DNA from: Erpobdella octoculata
Lineage: Eukaryota > Annelida > Clitellata > Hirudinida > Erpobdellidae
DNA: 64,000 nt
Assembly (NCBI GenBank): GCA_963978895.1
Contig: OZ022240.1
Span: forward strand, 9,548,807 to 9,612,806
Direction of reading: 5' to 3'
In this document: piece by piece, positions 11,137 to 22,788 of the stretch
Layout of the letters: the number at the start of each line of letters is the position of its first letter
Numbering within the stretch: the stretch's first letter is position 1
Made by a program: the position numbers and the translations under genes
The notes under the pieces: model-generated
What the model saw: only the letters and a program-made list of their open reading frames with translations
Told to the model about the DNA's origin: nothing
The model's database searches: none

Positions 11137-12090
11137 CAGTGTTGGGTAAAATCATTTTTGAAAAGATTTAAAATCAAAATCATCAAAAAAAATATGATTT
11201 CAAATCAAAATCACTTTTGAAAAGTATTTCAAATCAAAATCACTTTTTTTTACAATTTATTAATACACGGTTTTGTTTAATTTAAAAAAGTTTTGTTTAT
11301 TAAATAACTAGAAGTAGCTCGTCAAAAATGATGATTTTTTTGTTTTTATCAAACTGTCAGATATTAAACAAAGAAAGTTTTCCTTCTCTACCATTATTAA
11401 ATGCTTTGGATCGAACCTGGTTCAAGCAAATTAAAATCACTAAATTTCATGTCATGCCTTCGTGAGACAGCTTCAATATCTAGCCATGTTTTCTTTTAAA
11501 CATTATGTTCCAACATTATGTTCGACGCAATCGAATAACCTCTTGCATAATAAGCTTAGGAAAAACATTTTGGATCTTTAGGACTGATACTGTAAAACGT
11601 TTATTACACGCCTGTGCGCACTAATTTTAGCAATTGCCTAAGGCTGACCTCTGCGGCAACCACGTTATGCGAAATTGCTAACATACACATTAATTTTTCA
11701 AACATTGAATTAGTTAATCTGTTTCGTTTTGGAGTTTCAACAAGACCTGCAGAACAAAATAATCTTTCGACAGTAACGAAGGCAAATAATATATTGTTAC
11801 GCTATTCAAATCGCAATCTATATCATCGGCCATGCTTTTAATAAAAACTATTCGTATAAGTTACAGCTGAAACATAATTACTATGTACGATTGCATGGCT
11901 TAGCAATGAAATAGCAGCATAGAAAAAATATTTTATGATTTTGAATTTTGGATAAAATAAAATCGATATCATCAAAAAATGATTTCAAATCAAAATCAAA
12001 ATCACACATGACAAAATGATTTCAAATCAAAAATCGATGTGTTGATTTTAAATCGTGATTAGAAATCATTTCAAATCCTACCCAACACTA
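11137..12090 (-). mobile_element. hAT DNA transposon, internally deleted
   Basis: The ends are CAGTGTTGGGTAAAATCATT (left) and, reversed, TAGTGTTGGGTAGGATTTGA (right), flanked by a perfect 8-bp duplication, gtttatac (11129-11136 and 12091-12098). Subterminal regions repeat the word caaatcaaaatca. The interior (minus, about 11607-11800) encodes a hAT dimerisation relic with VERLFCSAGLVETPKRNRLT. The transposase is otherwise missing. Confidence 0.9.
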
Positions 12091-12267
12091 GTTTATACAT
12101 ACTAACATGACAGCATTAACTTTAATGAACATAAATGATTAATCTTGAACTTAAAGTCATTAAACTTAATTGCATTTACTTCCATCTAATGGTTGGTTTA
12201 ATTAAATAATGTGTAAAACACTTCATGAACTGAATGCATTGTCTCAGCATTTTGCAAGAATAATAAT

Positions 12268-12350
12268 AGCACTAATCGACCGATACGGATTATCGGCAAA
12301 AGAGCTGATACCGATAACAAACTGATGATTGGTACATCTCTACTCTTAAC
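12268..12350 (-). repeat. Solitary hAT-like terminal fragment
   Basis: Read on the minus strand: agagatgtaccaatcatcag, then words alternating ttatcggtat and ccgataatccg. This looks like one terminal repeat of a hAT MITE. The partner end was not located. Confidence 0.35.
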
Positions 12351-12858
12351 ATAAATTTTTTATGGCAATCATTAATGTTCACAGAAGACTTGTGCTTACT
12401 GCATTAAATAGTTCGATTTTTTTTTATAAGAAACTGTATGATTATAATAACTGTAAAATATTATTTCAGTTATCCTTCACAATAATTATATATGCAATCA
12501 TTATATATTCACATCTCGAATGCATATTTAAATAAAGCGAAGACTGAAATATTTCTAACTGTAACAATTTTAAAAAAATTGGAACATGAAGCTCAATAAT
12601 TGGTCAGTGCTTAAGCAAGCATGCATGCATGCATTGACCATAAAATTTGAATGAGAAATAATGTAATTAAAGTTTCATTGTATTTTAGTTACTGAGATAA
12701 TGCAAAAAATAATATGTAAATCTACAATTACTACTTTAATATTCTAAAACTATATACACACTGTTAATGATTTCGTCTTTAATACTGGTTTTTGTGCAAA
12801 TTGATAAAACAAAGCATTAGAAGAACTTCAATTATCTACAAATGCAAAACAATCGATG

Positions 12859-14393
12859 TCACGACCTCCTGGATGTATCATAGAATTGAAACATTGCAGT
12901 ATCGTTGTGTAACTTGCTGTCGTCAACGTGTATTCTGATTGGGGAATGCGATTGCTGTGTACACACTATGTTGTTAAGTGAAGATGATGAAGAGTCATCA
13001 CTCCCACAAGTAAGAAGTGATGAATTTGTGGACGATATGGGAATTTGTTCTTCACAAAAGTTTGTGTCATCACTGCTACTTTAAATAAAAATGTACAGGA
13101 ATTATTTTACACTTGTTTTAAATACAAGTTAGTTGGCAATCAAATTACTGAGCAATTAAATAACTGATAGAAGGAAAAACATACCTTGTTCGATGGACTG
13201 TAAGCCCATCTGACAATAATAGCCTCTTTGCAGGATTTTCGAAACTGCTGCTGATAACTGTAAAGTAGCCAGGGTTGATTTAATAATAATTTCAATGGAC
13301 TGAATTTCTAATATTTATTTTGTTTAAAATGTATTTGTTTGTACTATCAAGAAGTGCATGAGCACTTAAATAAACGATTTCGAAACCAAAAATTACTAAG
13401 TAAATTAGTAACACCGTTGTCAAGTAAATGAACTAACGTTTTCGTTTGCCAGCATTTATTGGACTAGATTTAAAAGATGAACTGGCACTGAAATGTTAAA
13501 ATAGCTATTAATAAGATAGCCATTTTTAATTCGATCATCACAAAAAGATGATATCTTAAGATTGCCAATTGAAAAAAAAAACAGATTCTGACTTCATAGA
13601 ACTTGCCCCTTGTGAACAGGTGGCCAGTGGTGAAATACATTGACGACCTGCGCTTGAAGGAGAGTGACAAGATGGACGCCTTATGATAAAGAGGTTATCT
13701 GGGCATGGAGTAGAATTCTGACAATCCACTGACATAGCTTCATGATCACTCTAAATGTTGAAGTTTGATTTAAGTCCAAATAATTATTAATACAACAACT
13801 ATTTTGGCCCATAAAACTCACTAGCGTTAATTGTTCCCAGGAACGACTTATGTTTATGGCAGCTTGAACTTCTCTGATGAAAAAAAGCTTTCATTATTCT
13901 TATCAAGTTACTATTAATTTAATAAATCATAAAACACTGACTTTTCATGAGCAGCTTCAACTGCAAATTTATCTATGCTCTCTTCAAATTTTATTTGATT
14001 TATTCGTGAAGGAAGTTTCATAATATTCTTTAAAAATAAGGATTAAACTAATTAAAGTTCTAAAAAGCTGGTCTAAATAATAATAACAAATATCACACTT
14101 TGGGAGACACATTGCTAGTACTGAATCTTCGAGCAATCAAATGACGTCTCACACTGTCAACAATATATGTCTTGAATTAATTTAAAAATTAATTTAACTA
14201 CTAAGATCCTAAGTTAAGCTAGTAGTTAAAAACTGAATCATTCCTCAATCAACAACCTTGATGTCATGTTTTCAGAACTATCTGATGATGGAGATTCGTT
14301 CCGACTGTTTGAAGGTGTACATGGTTCCACGAAAAGTGATGGATCACTCCTGTACCTCTTGATGGCTAGCGATTTACTTGCATCAGTATCCAT
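12859..14393 (-). CDS. PABIR (FAM122): FAM122/PABIR family PP2A-B55 inhibitor, complete eight-exon gene
   Basis: Exons on the minus strand: 14257-14393, 14099-14153, 13942-14027, 13822-13873, 13593-13750, 13438-13487, 13185-13257 and 12859-13078. All use GT-AG introns with matching phase and together give 831 bp, 276 residues plus stop (human FAM122A has 287). Family landmarks in order: KRYRSDPSLF (12-21, like RRSNSAPLI); RRFSTSNVSP (54-63); SRINQIKFEE (71-80) and AHEKEVQAAINISRSWEQL (90-108), the helices that bind B55 and block the PP2A active site in this family; SPSSAGRQCISP; and GKRKL...NPAKRLLL (176-194, basic, possible nuclear signal). Members restrain PP2A-B55 and so affect mitotic entry. 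The fifth donor (gtcaga) is the weakest call. A possible ATTAAA polyadenylation signal lies at 12779. Confidence 0.92.
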
Positions 14394-15364
14394 TGTTGAT
14401 TGATTTGATTACTGATTGGGATTGAGGAATTTCAGACTTCAGAGAGAGAGAAAACCTGCCAGATAATAATTTAAAGAAAAATAATCACGAGATTTGAAAA
14501 AAATGTTTCAAATCGAAACATAGCTATACAAACCAAACTATCAACGCCAATTCACCGCAGTTATACTATAACTGTTATAGCAATAAATTAAATGAAGCAT
14601 AAAATTCGAATAACCAACTGATGTTTACAAATCGTGCACACATGCAGTGTCTGGCAAGGGATGGGGCAATTAATTTATAACTTTTTGTTAGGTAAACAGT
14701 TAAGCTCCAAAAAAAAAGTTTTTACATTTTTTTTAATAAATTTAATTTAATGTTAAAAATGTAACAACTTTATGGCACAAAGTTATTGCCAGAGTTAAGC
14801 AAATGCGCGGTCCAGGGGTCCAGAACCCCCCCCCCAGCTTCCACAGGTATCGCCCGTAAAATTTTTGCAAATACGAAGACATTTTTACAAAGAGGTAACT
14901 GAAACTTATTAGATAAACAATGTAGGTATAGAACTACCACCCACACGACGTTTTTAAGGCTGGTTTGGGCTAGTTTATTAGCTAATAGGCTATCAACATA
15001 GAGAATAAACAAAGGAAATATGAGGTGTTAATGAATTTATAAGGCTATTTCGTTTAAAACATCATTATCCTCAACAAAATAGTCAGTTAGATTTGTAAAT
15101 TTGACAATAGATATTATTCGCTTTCCGGCCATCATTTGTTTTCTTAACATCAAAAATGATGTTGACTCTAGGTTTACTGTCAACAATAGAAAAGCTGCTG
15201 CTGCAATGCTGTTAAAATTTTGGTGAAAACTGCTAAACACACGAAAACAGCTGAATATTTTGAGAAGATATATGCTGCTGATGTTTTGAAGACCGTTGAA
15301 AGTGTAAAAATATCGCTTTCGGGTAGTCGGGACAAAAAGGGTGAAATCATCAGCACTTATATCA
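14394..15364. other. Upstream of FAM122; no confident gene
   Basis: Holds the presumed FAM122 promoter side (14394-14640, no distinct motif seen) and a (C)9 run at 14827. Around 15200-15364 and again right of 16991 there are short open frames (for example AEYFEKIYAADVLKTVE) interrupted by the element at 15365; they may be old transposase sequence but I could not assign them. Confidence 0.35.
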
Positions 15365-16990
15365 GGTGTCACGACAAAACGTTCACAGACAAAATGTTCA
15401 ACGACAAAATGTTCCCGACAAAACGTTCACGACACAACGTTCACGACAAAATGCTCACGACGAAATGTTCACAGACAAAATGTTCACAGACAAAATGTTC
15501 ACAGACAAAATGTTCAACGACAAAATGTTCACAACAAAACGTTCACGACACAACGTTCACGACAAAATGTTCACGACAAAATGTTCACAGACAAAATGTT
15601 CACAGACAAAATGTTCACAGACAAAATGTTCAACGACAAAATGTTCACGACAAAACGTTCACGACACAACGTTCACGACAAAATGTTCACGATTGCAACT
15701 TTTAAATTTAGTTTAGTTTTAAATAACAAAATATTTTGTGTTTCACAAAATGAGCGCAAATAAAACGTTAACAATAGTAAATGCAATGTTAATTTCCTCT
15801 TTGATACCCCTAACTCAAACGGCAACCAGATGAGTATGGATCGGAGGACTGTAAACTGTTTCAGCAAGAAGGAAAAAAACAGATGAAATTGAAATGAGAT
15901 AGCTATAATAGGAAAATACAATTGGTTATGAAATCGTTTGAATTTTCAATTTCAATTAAGCAAACGGCGTAAATAAGGTTTGATGGCTGTATTCTAAAGA
16001 TTAAAAAGTTAAGAGTATCCAAGAGAAAATTAACCAACCCGCATTAACTAGATAATAAATGGAACGATGATTAAAAGGGTCAAAATATGAAATCTTCATT
16101 AACTCCGATTAAAAAGAAAAAGAAATGCAATTGGTTATTAATTGAGATTCATTTGATGTTTCAATTTTAATTAAGTGAACGACAGAAAGAAGCCTTGATC
16201 GTTGTAGCCTAGCGATTAAGAAGTTATCGGCTTCCAAGAGCAATATAGCCTCCTTTTATCAGCTAATTAACGTAACGGTGACGTGGGTAAAGCAGGATGC
16301 TTTTTTCTCATATCTCCCCAGGGCCCGGATGCTGTTTTTCAACCAGAATTGAAAATACATCTCTAACAATTAAAAACTAAAAAGTTAGGGTATCCAAAAG
16401 CAAATTAACCGGCATTAACTAGTTAATAAATGGAACGATGATAAAAAGGATCAAAATATGGATGAAAAAAAAATAAGCCAAATAGCTATAACTCCATACA
16501 ATTATTTATTAATTGAAGATCATTTGATGTTGCCAATACGTATTAGTTTCATGCTGTCATGCACATATACTTTGCTTAGGTAAATAAAATGGTGAATAGA
16601 AACATCAACAAAAAATGACTTAATAATTAGTTTGCAAGCGATCTTGACATAATAAAACAAAATTTTTATTTTTCAGTGTGAACATTTTGTCGTGAACGTT
16701 TTGTCGTGAACGTTTCGTCGTTGAACATTTTGTCTGTGAGCATTTTGTCTGTGAACATTTTGTCTGTGAACATTTTGTGCGTGAACATTTTCCGTGAACG
16801 TTTTGTCGTGAACGTTTTGTCGTGAACATTTTGTCGTTGAACATTTTGTCGTTGAACATTTTGTCTGTGAACGTTTTGTCGGTGTTCATTTTGTCGTGAA
16901 CATTTTGTCGTGAACGTTGTGTCGTGAACGTTTTGTCGGGAACATTTTGTCGTTGAACATTTTGTCTGTGAACGTTTTGTCGTGGAACCC
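15365..16990 (+). mobile_element. TIR element with mirrored 14-15 bp repeat arrays, copy A
   Basis: The left end is GGTGTCACGACAAAACG; the right end reversed is GGGTTCCACGACAAAACG. An exact 8-bp duplication, ttatatca, flanks it (15357-15364 and 16991-16998). Each end carries about 20 tandem units of gttcacgacaaaatg/gttcacagacaaaatg/gttcaacgacaaaatg type, inverted between the ends (15370-15690 and 16680-16985). The middle 1 kb is AT-rich and non-coding. The superfamily is not assigned: 8-bp duplications fit hAT, P, Zisupton/KDZ or Merlin, but the ends do not show a standard CAGGG or CA start. Long frames reading TKCSQTKCS or DKMFTDKMF through the arrays are artefacts. Confidence 0.9.
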
Positions 16991-17264
16991 TTATATCAAG
17001 TTTAACTGAAGATGATTTTAAAACGAAATGAGAGTTGATTTTTTCATTCCTGTTTTGGACTTGTTTGCTTCACCCCAGAAGTCGAGGTTCAACTTTGAAT
17101 GTACAACAATGTTGAGGCTTATTTCTTCTGTCCTGCAATTTGGAAAAAATTCTTTAGCTTAGCTAGATTCAAATATCTGTGTAGCAGAGGATTAATTGAT
17201 AATGCTGTCTAAGGCCAGCTTCAAGGAGCTGGCTGAGACTGCCACCCTGCCAAGCCTTCAGACC

Positions 17265-17740
17265 CTAATGGATTTTCCCTAGTTTTTTAACGATAAAACG
17301 TGAAAACCCCCGATTTGTATATGCCTTAGAGACCAGAATTTTCTCAGATACATTACAATGAGATTCGTCAGGAGCAGCTTCAACAGCCAAAGTATTTGTG
17401 TCCGAGGACGAATCAGAAGTATCATCATTCAAACACAAATACGATTTTGTCCGCAGGTGCATCTTGAGGCGCCTCAGCGCGGAAAAGGTCTGAATTAGTG
17501 ATTCTGTAAATTTCTTATAACCACTTCTTTAGGCCACTTTCTGTGCCATTTTCAAGTTTTTGAGACCCGTGTCTCAAGAGAAACAAGATCTGGCTTAAAA
17601 AGCCTAAGCAATTTTGCCAATTTTATCAACCAACTTTTTGCAGGTTCTTTTCTTGCATGGAAGTTGGCAGCAAACAATGGAACTCGATCATCTGAAGATA
17701 GTTTATTTAATTCCTGCAACACATGATCAAAATGAATAAA
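17265..17740 (-). pseudogene. hAT transposase relic (ZMYM1-like C-terminal part)
   Basis: The minus strand reads VPLFAANFHARKEPAKSW, KLAKLLRLFKPDLVSLET and KWHRKWP, then after frame changes TFSALRRLKMHLRT, which is the (E)R(S/T)F(S)(A/T)LRR.K..LR(S)T signature of the hAT C-terminal dimerisation region. The sequence after it (SYLCLNDDTSDSSS) departs from the family. Stops interrupt it. Confidence 0.6.
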
Positions 17741-18089
17741 ACATGTTCACGTGAAAAAGAATTCCAACAAAGGCTGTTGGAGCATTTGTGCAATGCCTCT
17801 GTTTCGCAGTGATTCTGAGACCTGTTGGTTTGACTGCAATAAGGCGGGACATGGTTGTGGCTTGTACATAAATTTCACTGAAAGATAATTCATTAGATCG
17901 ATTTTTGTGAAGTACCTATATCTTTTTTCACAACATTTGCTTCTACAAGGGAGGGCGATGAAGCAGTTTCATATCAGGCAAGAGCAGGAAAATTAAGTGA
18001 GTTCGATAATTTCAGCCCAGATCGGAAAACCCCAAATGTATTTTATATTTTCGTTAAAAAATTTTCAACTTTGATCTAATTTTTATCGA
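17741..18089. other. No gene seen
   Basis: Unassigned sequence between a hAT relic and a gag relic; no splice-bounded frame. Confidence 0.4.
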
Positions 18090-18650
18090 GGACGTGTCCT
18101 TGGTGTCCTCAGCCATGTCATCACACCTTGTCCAGACGCGCATCACAGGCGTCATAACCATACACCTCACTCAAGCCACCGCGACTAAACACGAAACTAT
18201 CAAAAAAAAATTCTGCAACAGGAATATCTCTGGCAACCTCGATCAAGCAGTTTTCCGAAACCTCTCCGACGGATCCGACAACCCCCTCAAAATTCGTCAG
18301 AGGACAGTAACACTCAGCCACAGCGTCCTGCCACAAATCTGGATCAATTTTCCCTTCTTTGTTTCTCTCGTGCCCACCTGATCCGTGCAATCTGTCCGGC
18401 TGTCATCTGTCACATGCTCAGAGACACAGCTGGTGGACTCCAGCTCAAACAGGTTTTCGCCGCAGCAACCCACATCATTTTCTTCACCAGCAGCACGCTG
18501 GTCCAGAACCGTGTCCACTACTGCCTCAGCGTCTCTGCGATCAAACTCTCAACAGTCGTACCATTCAGACTACATTCAGACAAATCTTTACCAGAAAATC
18601 CCCCTTTTTATCACTGGCAATATCGCCGTACCAGCCGCTGCTATTCCGTT
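18090..18650 (-). pseudogene. Second gag-like relic, related to 3401-4587
   Basis: The DNA at 18380-18560 aligns closely with 4120-4275 (shared words gacacagctggtggactcca and ccgtgtcca.cactgcctcag). The minus strand reads VLDQRAAGEENDVGCCGE then LESTSCVSEHVTDDSRTDC. It keeps 25 bases absent from the other copy. A 60-bp foreign segment interrupts it near 18565-18625, and there is no LTR nearby. Confidence 0.6.
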
Positions 18651-18699
18651 TTCTAGAAAAAGTCCTATTTTAATCCTCTTTGTTAGTGTTTTCTGGGTT

Positions 18700-19495
18700 T
18701 ACGGAAAAGTTCGCCCCCAGCTTTTTTTCTCCATTTTTTGGACCCCGGGAAAGTTCGCCCCCGGTTTTTCGCCCCTGGGAAAGTTTGCCCCCACGCTTTT
18801 CGCCCCTGAGAAAGTTCGCCCCCGGTTTTTCGCCTCCAATTTTTTGCTCACAGTTTTTGGCTCTCAGCTGTTTGCTTCTGGAAAAAAATTTTTCCCGGTT
18901 TTTGCCCCCGGTTTTTACACAGATTTTTGCTCCGGTTTTCATCCCTAATTTTTGACGTGGAGAAGCTTTTCACTATTTTATAATTTTTTGCACGTTCTTC
19001 TCCTGAAACGTGCAGTTTTCCAGGAGTTTTCGACTTTTGCCCGGGAAGTTCGACCCCGGCTTTTCGCCCCCGATTTTTTGCCCCCGTCTTTTCGCCCCCG
19101 TCTTTTCGCCTTCTTTTTTGCCCCGGGGAAGTTTCGTCCCGGGAAGATTCGCCCCCGTTTTTTGCCACTGGGAAAGTTTGCCCCCGCGCTTTTCGCCCCC
19201 GGTAAAATTTGCTCCCAGTTTTTTACCTTTGGTTTTTCGCCCCTGGTTTTTTTGCCCCCAGTTTTTTACTTCTGGTTTTTGTCCTCAGTAGTTTGCTCTT
19301 GAGAAAGTTTGCTTTCGGCTTTTCGCCTCTGTACAAGTTAGTTTCCAGGTTTAGCTTCTGATTTTTTAACAAAAAACTCAATTCCGAGAGTGTTAGCTTT
19401 TGTTCTTGAGAAAATCTGCTACTTCAACTTTTGCCGACCTAGAAGTAAAAAACTGGGGGCAAAAAACCAGGGGCGAAAAACCAAAGGTAAAAAAC
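18700..19495. repeat. Degenerate GTTCGCCCCCGG array with an inverted end
   Basis: About 600 bp of imperfect 20-30 bp units built from gaaagttcgcccccg and gtttttcgcccctg. At 19444-19492 the words run the other way (aaaactgggggcaaaaaacc, aggggcgaaaaacc), an inverted match to 19212-19264. The layout resembles the mirrored arrays of the element at 15365: short subterminal repeats in opposite orientation. The ends and a target duplication were not resolved. Confidence 0.6.
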
Positions 19496-19639
19496 CTTAA
19501 TATTGATTTTTAATGTTTTTACATTTTCAGTTATTGAGTTTTCAAGCAAATATAATTCTTTTCTCGGCCTTACATTTGTAGTCCTGGAAGCCAGAACATA
19601 AGAAAAAATTGGAAAACATTTGTTACTTTATCTTTTAAG

Positions 19640-20447
19640 CAGTGATGGGCAACAAACTACTTTCAAGTAGTTAAACTTTTCTGTAGTTACATTTACTTTT
19701 AAGTAGTTAAACTATGTAGTTAACTACTTTTTGTCAGAGGTAGTTTAACTAAAGTAGTTAAATACTGTAAAGTAGTTAACTACTTTTAACTACTTTTTTC
19801 TATAAACTTGTACACTAATACATTGCATTGCTGTATTAGGCCTTACATGATCACCATTAATTATGTTCACCATCTAATTTATTAAATAAAGCCATGACAA
19901 ATTGTTTTTTTAATTTATTAATGAAAAGACACATATTTTATAAGTTGAATATCCTGTCAATCAATCTACTTCAGACGGTGTCAAACAACGTCTTATTACC
20001 TGTAGATGATTATCTTTTGAGTACATGACGCAGGAAAACAATCTTTTCAAACATACTGTTAGACACTTTGCACCGTCTTGGTACTAATATTTGACTTGCA
20101 CAACTGAACAGTCTCTCAACAGCAGCACTGCTTGGTAGACTTGTATAAAACTTGAGAAAAACTCTTGTTAGATGAGGATACATGAGCAGTGTGTTTGTTG
20201 TTGAGTCAATTGAAAAATCGCGTAAAATATTAAACAGGCTGATTTAATTTTTTAGGCTTTAACTACTTTTAGGTAGTTAAACTAGTTAAACTAATTGTAG
20301 TTAACCACTCTAAAAAGTAGTTAAACTATTCTTTAACTACCGGTTACTTTCGGGTAGTTAAACTTTTTGTCTTAACTACTCCCATGTAGTTAAACTAGTA
20401 GTTAACTACATAAGTAGTTAAAAGTAGTTAACTACTGCCCATCACTG
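19640..20447 (-). mobile_element. hAT element with AGTAGTTAAACT subterminal repeats
   Basis: The ends are CAGTGATGGGCAACAAACTA and, reversed, CAGTGATGGGCAGTAGTTAA. An exact 8-bp duplication, cttttaag, is at 19632-19639 and 20448-20455. Many aagtagttaaact words fill both ends. The middle minus strand (about 19978-20195) encodes a hAT dimerisation relic: YPHLTRVFLKFYTSLPSSA, then VERLFSCASQILVPRR. Confidence 0.92.
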
Positions 20448-20539
20448 CTTTTAAGTAGTATCTAGTTACTTATTTGTATATCTGTAGTGTTTTTAGTTTC
20501 AAAGTCGCAGTTTTTCTACAAGAAATAGAACCCTATTCC

Positions 20540-22090
20540 CCCCACATTTGAAGTCCTCAAAACCAACTTTTTAAAAATTAATAAAACATGTATTTTGCTA
20601 TTTTGTAAAAATAATCTCGGTACTAAATTGCTAAAATTTTTACCACTTTTAGTTTTTGAAGTTTTTAATCAAATTCTTTTTTCCACCACACATTTGAGGT
20701 CCTGGAAACCAAATTTTTAAAAAATTGTGAAACACGTCTATCATTATTTTTTAAGTAGATACTAAATATTAATTTTTACATCTGGAGCATTTAGTGTTTT
20801 TGAGTAGCTGTTACTTTAAAAAACAAATAATCCTATTTTCCATTCCACATTTGAGGTCCTGGAAAGCAAATTTTCAAAAAATGGTGAAACACGTATATCA
20901 TTATTTTTTAAGAAAATACTAATTATTATTTTTTACATCTGTAGCATTAACAGTTTCTGAGTAGCTGTTACTTTAAAAAACAAATAACCCTATTTTAAAC
21001 CAAATTTTCAAAAAATGGTGAAACACGTATTTTTTTTATTTTTTTAGAAGAATCTAGTTACCAAATTTCAAAAACTCCTCATTTTTGGTTTTTGAGATAT
21101 GCGTTGTTTTAGAAAAAAAGTTTGTTTTTCAATTTCATCTTATCAGGAGCAAAATTTTCAAAAACCCTTTCTTAGTGGATGGTTGTGCTATAAAAGTAAT
21201 ATAAGTTCCAAATCTTACGTTCCTAGAATGAGGCGTTCAAGCTCGGCATTGCTTATCAGCCAGTCAGTCTATCAGGACATGTTCTTTTATATATAGAAAG
21301 AGAGAATGTTGATTTTTAAGTGGCAGTTACTCTAATAACCAATCAACCATATTTTCCATTTCATATTTGAGGTCCAAAAAACAAAATTATTTAAATATGG
21401 TTACACATGTATAATTTTAATTTCTTAGAAGTTCCCAAATACAAAATTTTAAAACCTTCACTTTTTTAGTTTTTTTACCCCACATTTGAGGTCCTGGAAA
21501 CCAAATTTTAAAAAATATTTGAAACACGTATATCATTATTTTTTAAGTAATACTAAATATTAATTTTCACATCTGTAGCATTTAGTGTTTTTGAGTTGCT
21601 GTTACTTTAAAAAACAAATAACCCTATTTTCCACCCCACATTTGAGGTCCTGGAAAGCAAATTTTCAAAAAATGGCGAAACACGTATATCATTATTTTTT
21701 AAGAAGATACTAATTATTATTTTTTACATCTGTAGCATTTACAGTTTCTGAGTAGCTGTTACTTTAAAAAAAACAAATAACCCTATTTTAAACCAAACTT
21801 TCAAAAAATGGTGAAACACGTATTTTTCATTTTTTTAAGAAGAATCTAGATACCAAATTTCAACAGCCCTTCATTTTTGGTTTTCGAGATATGCGTTGTC
21901 TTCGAAAAACGTTTGTTTTTCAGTTTCATCTTATCAGGAGCAAAATTTTTAAGACTTCTTTCTTGGTGGGTGTTTACGCTATATAAGTAATATAATTGCC
22001 AAATTTCACGTTCCTAGGATAAGGCGTTTGAGCTCGGCGTTGATTATCAGTCAGTCAGTCAGGACATGTTCTTTTATATGTACATAGATT
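20540..22090 (-). repeat. Array of degenerate ~155-bp repeats in two tandem Helitron-like blocks
   Basis: The word ccacatttgaggtcctggaa recurs at about 20548, 20689, 20849, 21480 and 21646, each followed by aaattttcaaaaaatggtga and aaacacgtat. Two larger blocks (about 20640-21295 and 21400-22090) both finish with cgttcctag..aggcgtt.agctc, cagtcagtc and aggacatgttcttttatat. Read on the minus strand this is a Helitron-type 5' end (tctatatataaaagaacatg). The 3' ends were not found. Confidence 0.6.
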
Positions 22091-22094
22091 ATTG

Positions 22095-22280
22095 TTAGCT
22101 GTTGTTTTGTGTGTCCATTAATAATGTTGTGTCTGATTTATATAGGATATCTTGATATAACAACAGTGTTATATCAAGATATCCTTGATTTATTGTTACA
22201 TATAAAGTGATTATTATCATTAACATTTTCTGAAACATCATCATTGTAAATATCATTGAATGATAAAACTAAGAGTTTTT
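22095..22280 (-). repeat. LTR-like fragment related to the Gypsy 3' LTR
   Basis: Read on the minus strand it matches 30965-31110 and the start of the LTR at 30765: ttttatcattcaatgat, gtttcagaaaatgttaatga, taataatcactttatatg, then gacacaac. It is interrupted by a 46-bp hairpin at 22143-22188. Confidence 0.65.
22143..22188. mobile_element. Minimal hairpin MITE (TIR GGATATCTTGATATAACAAC)
   Basis: Two 18-20 bp arms (ggatatcttgatataacaac and gttatatcaagatatcc) with almost no interior. The host sequence gatttat is repeated on the right. The uninterrupted site is visible at 30840-30850 (aacaataaatcagacacaac reversed). It has the same ends as the 226-bp element at 40678. Confidence 0.75.
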
Positions 22281-22316
22281 ATTAATCAACGTCAAAGAAA
22301 ATTGGTGCTAGGCTAG

Positions 22317-22490
22317 CTGAGTTGGTAGAGTGTTAGCCTAGAATGTAAAAGCTTTACGGTTCGACTCGCACTCATTGCCTAGTTGCCTATGTCACCGGTA
22401 AACTTAGCGGGTAAAATCATTCTCTCGTGGGCATGTAAAATAACTGCTTGCACAAGAACAATTTCCTGTGACAATAAACCAATTAAACGA
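22317..22490 (+). repeat. tRNA-derived SINE
   Basis: The A box is in tagctgagttggtagag and the B box in ggttcgactcgc, with a conserved body (gtcaccggtaaacttagcgg, catgtaaaataactgc) and tail cctgtgacaataaacc. An inverted copy lies at 42149-42301, and a tail fragment at about 30905-30945. Confidence 0.8.
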
Positions 22491-22788
22491 AGATAACTAG
22501 TGCTTTTGCCCGTCCCATGGACGGATGTTTTAAAATTACGATGTACTTTGGATACATTTTATAAAAAATAGTCAACAAAAACAAAATGACATTTGATAGC
22601 CATAAAAATTTTTTTATTATGTTTAAATTTTCAATTTACTAGAATATTTCATATAAATTCAGAGGTTGTGAAAATTAAAGAGTGCAATAATTTGTTATTA
22701 AAGAATTTCCGTATACACGACATTGCTTGTGAATTGACGGCCATCGTTGAGCGGTGGTCTTTGCTTCTGAGATTTTTTTAAATCTCAA
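22491..22788. other. No gene seen
   Basis: AT-rich sequence between a SINE and a Helitron. Contains a weak open frame with no recognised content. Confidence 0.4.

Noticed and set aside
11614..11841. Plus-strand 75-codon frame
   Set aside because: Shadow of the hAT dimerisation relic, which reads sensibly on the minus strand.
15365..15690. Possible CRISPR-like array of short repeats
   Set aside because: Units are contiguous without unique spacers, are mirrored at the other end of a transposon with target duplications, and the genome is eukaryotic.
15366..15763. Open frames of 116-161 codons reading TKCSQTKCS or DKMFTDKMF
   Set aside because: They run through tandem 14-15 bp units that lack stops in several frames; the same frames recur at every copy of the mobile element on either strand.
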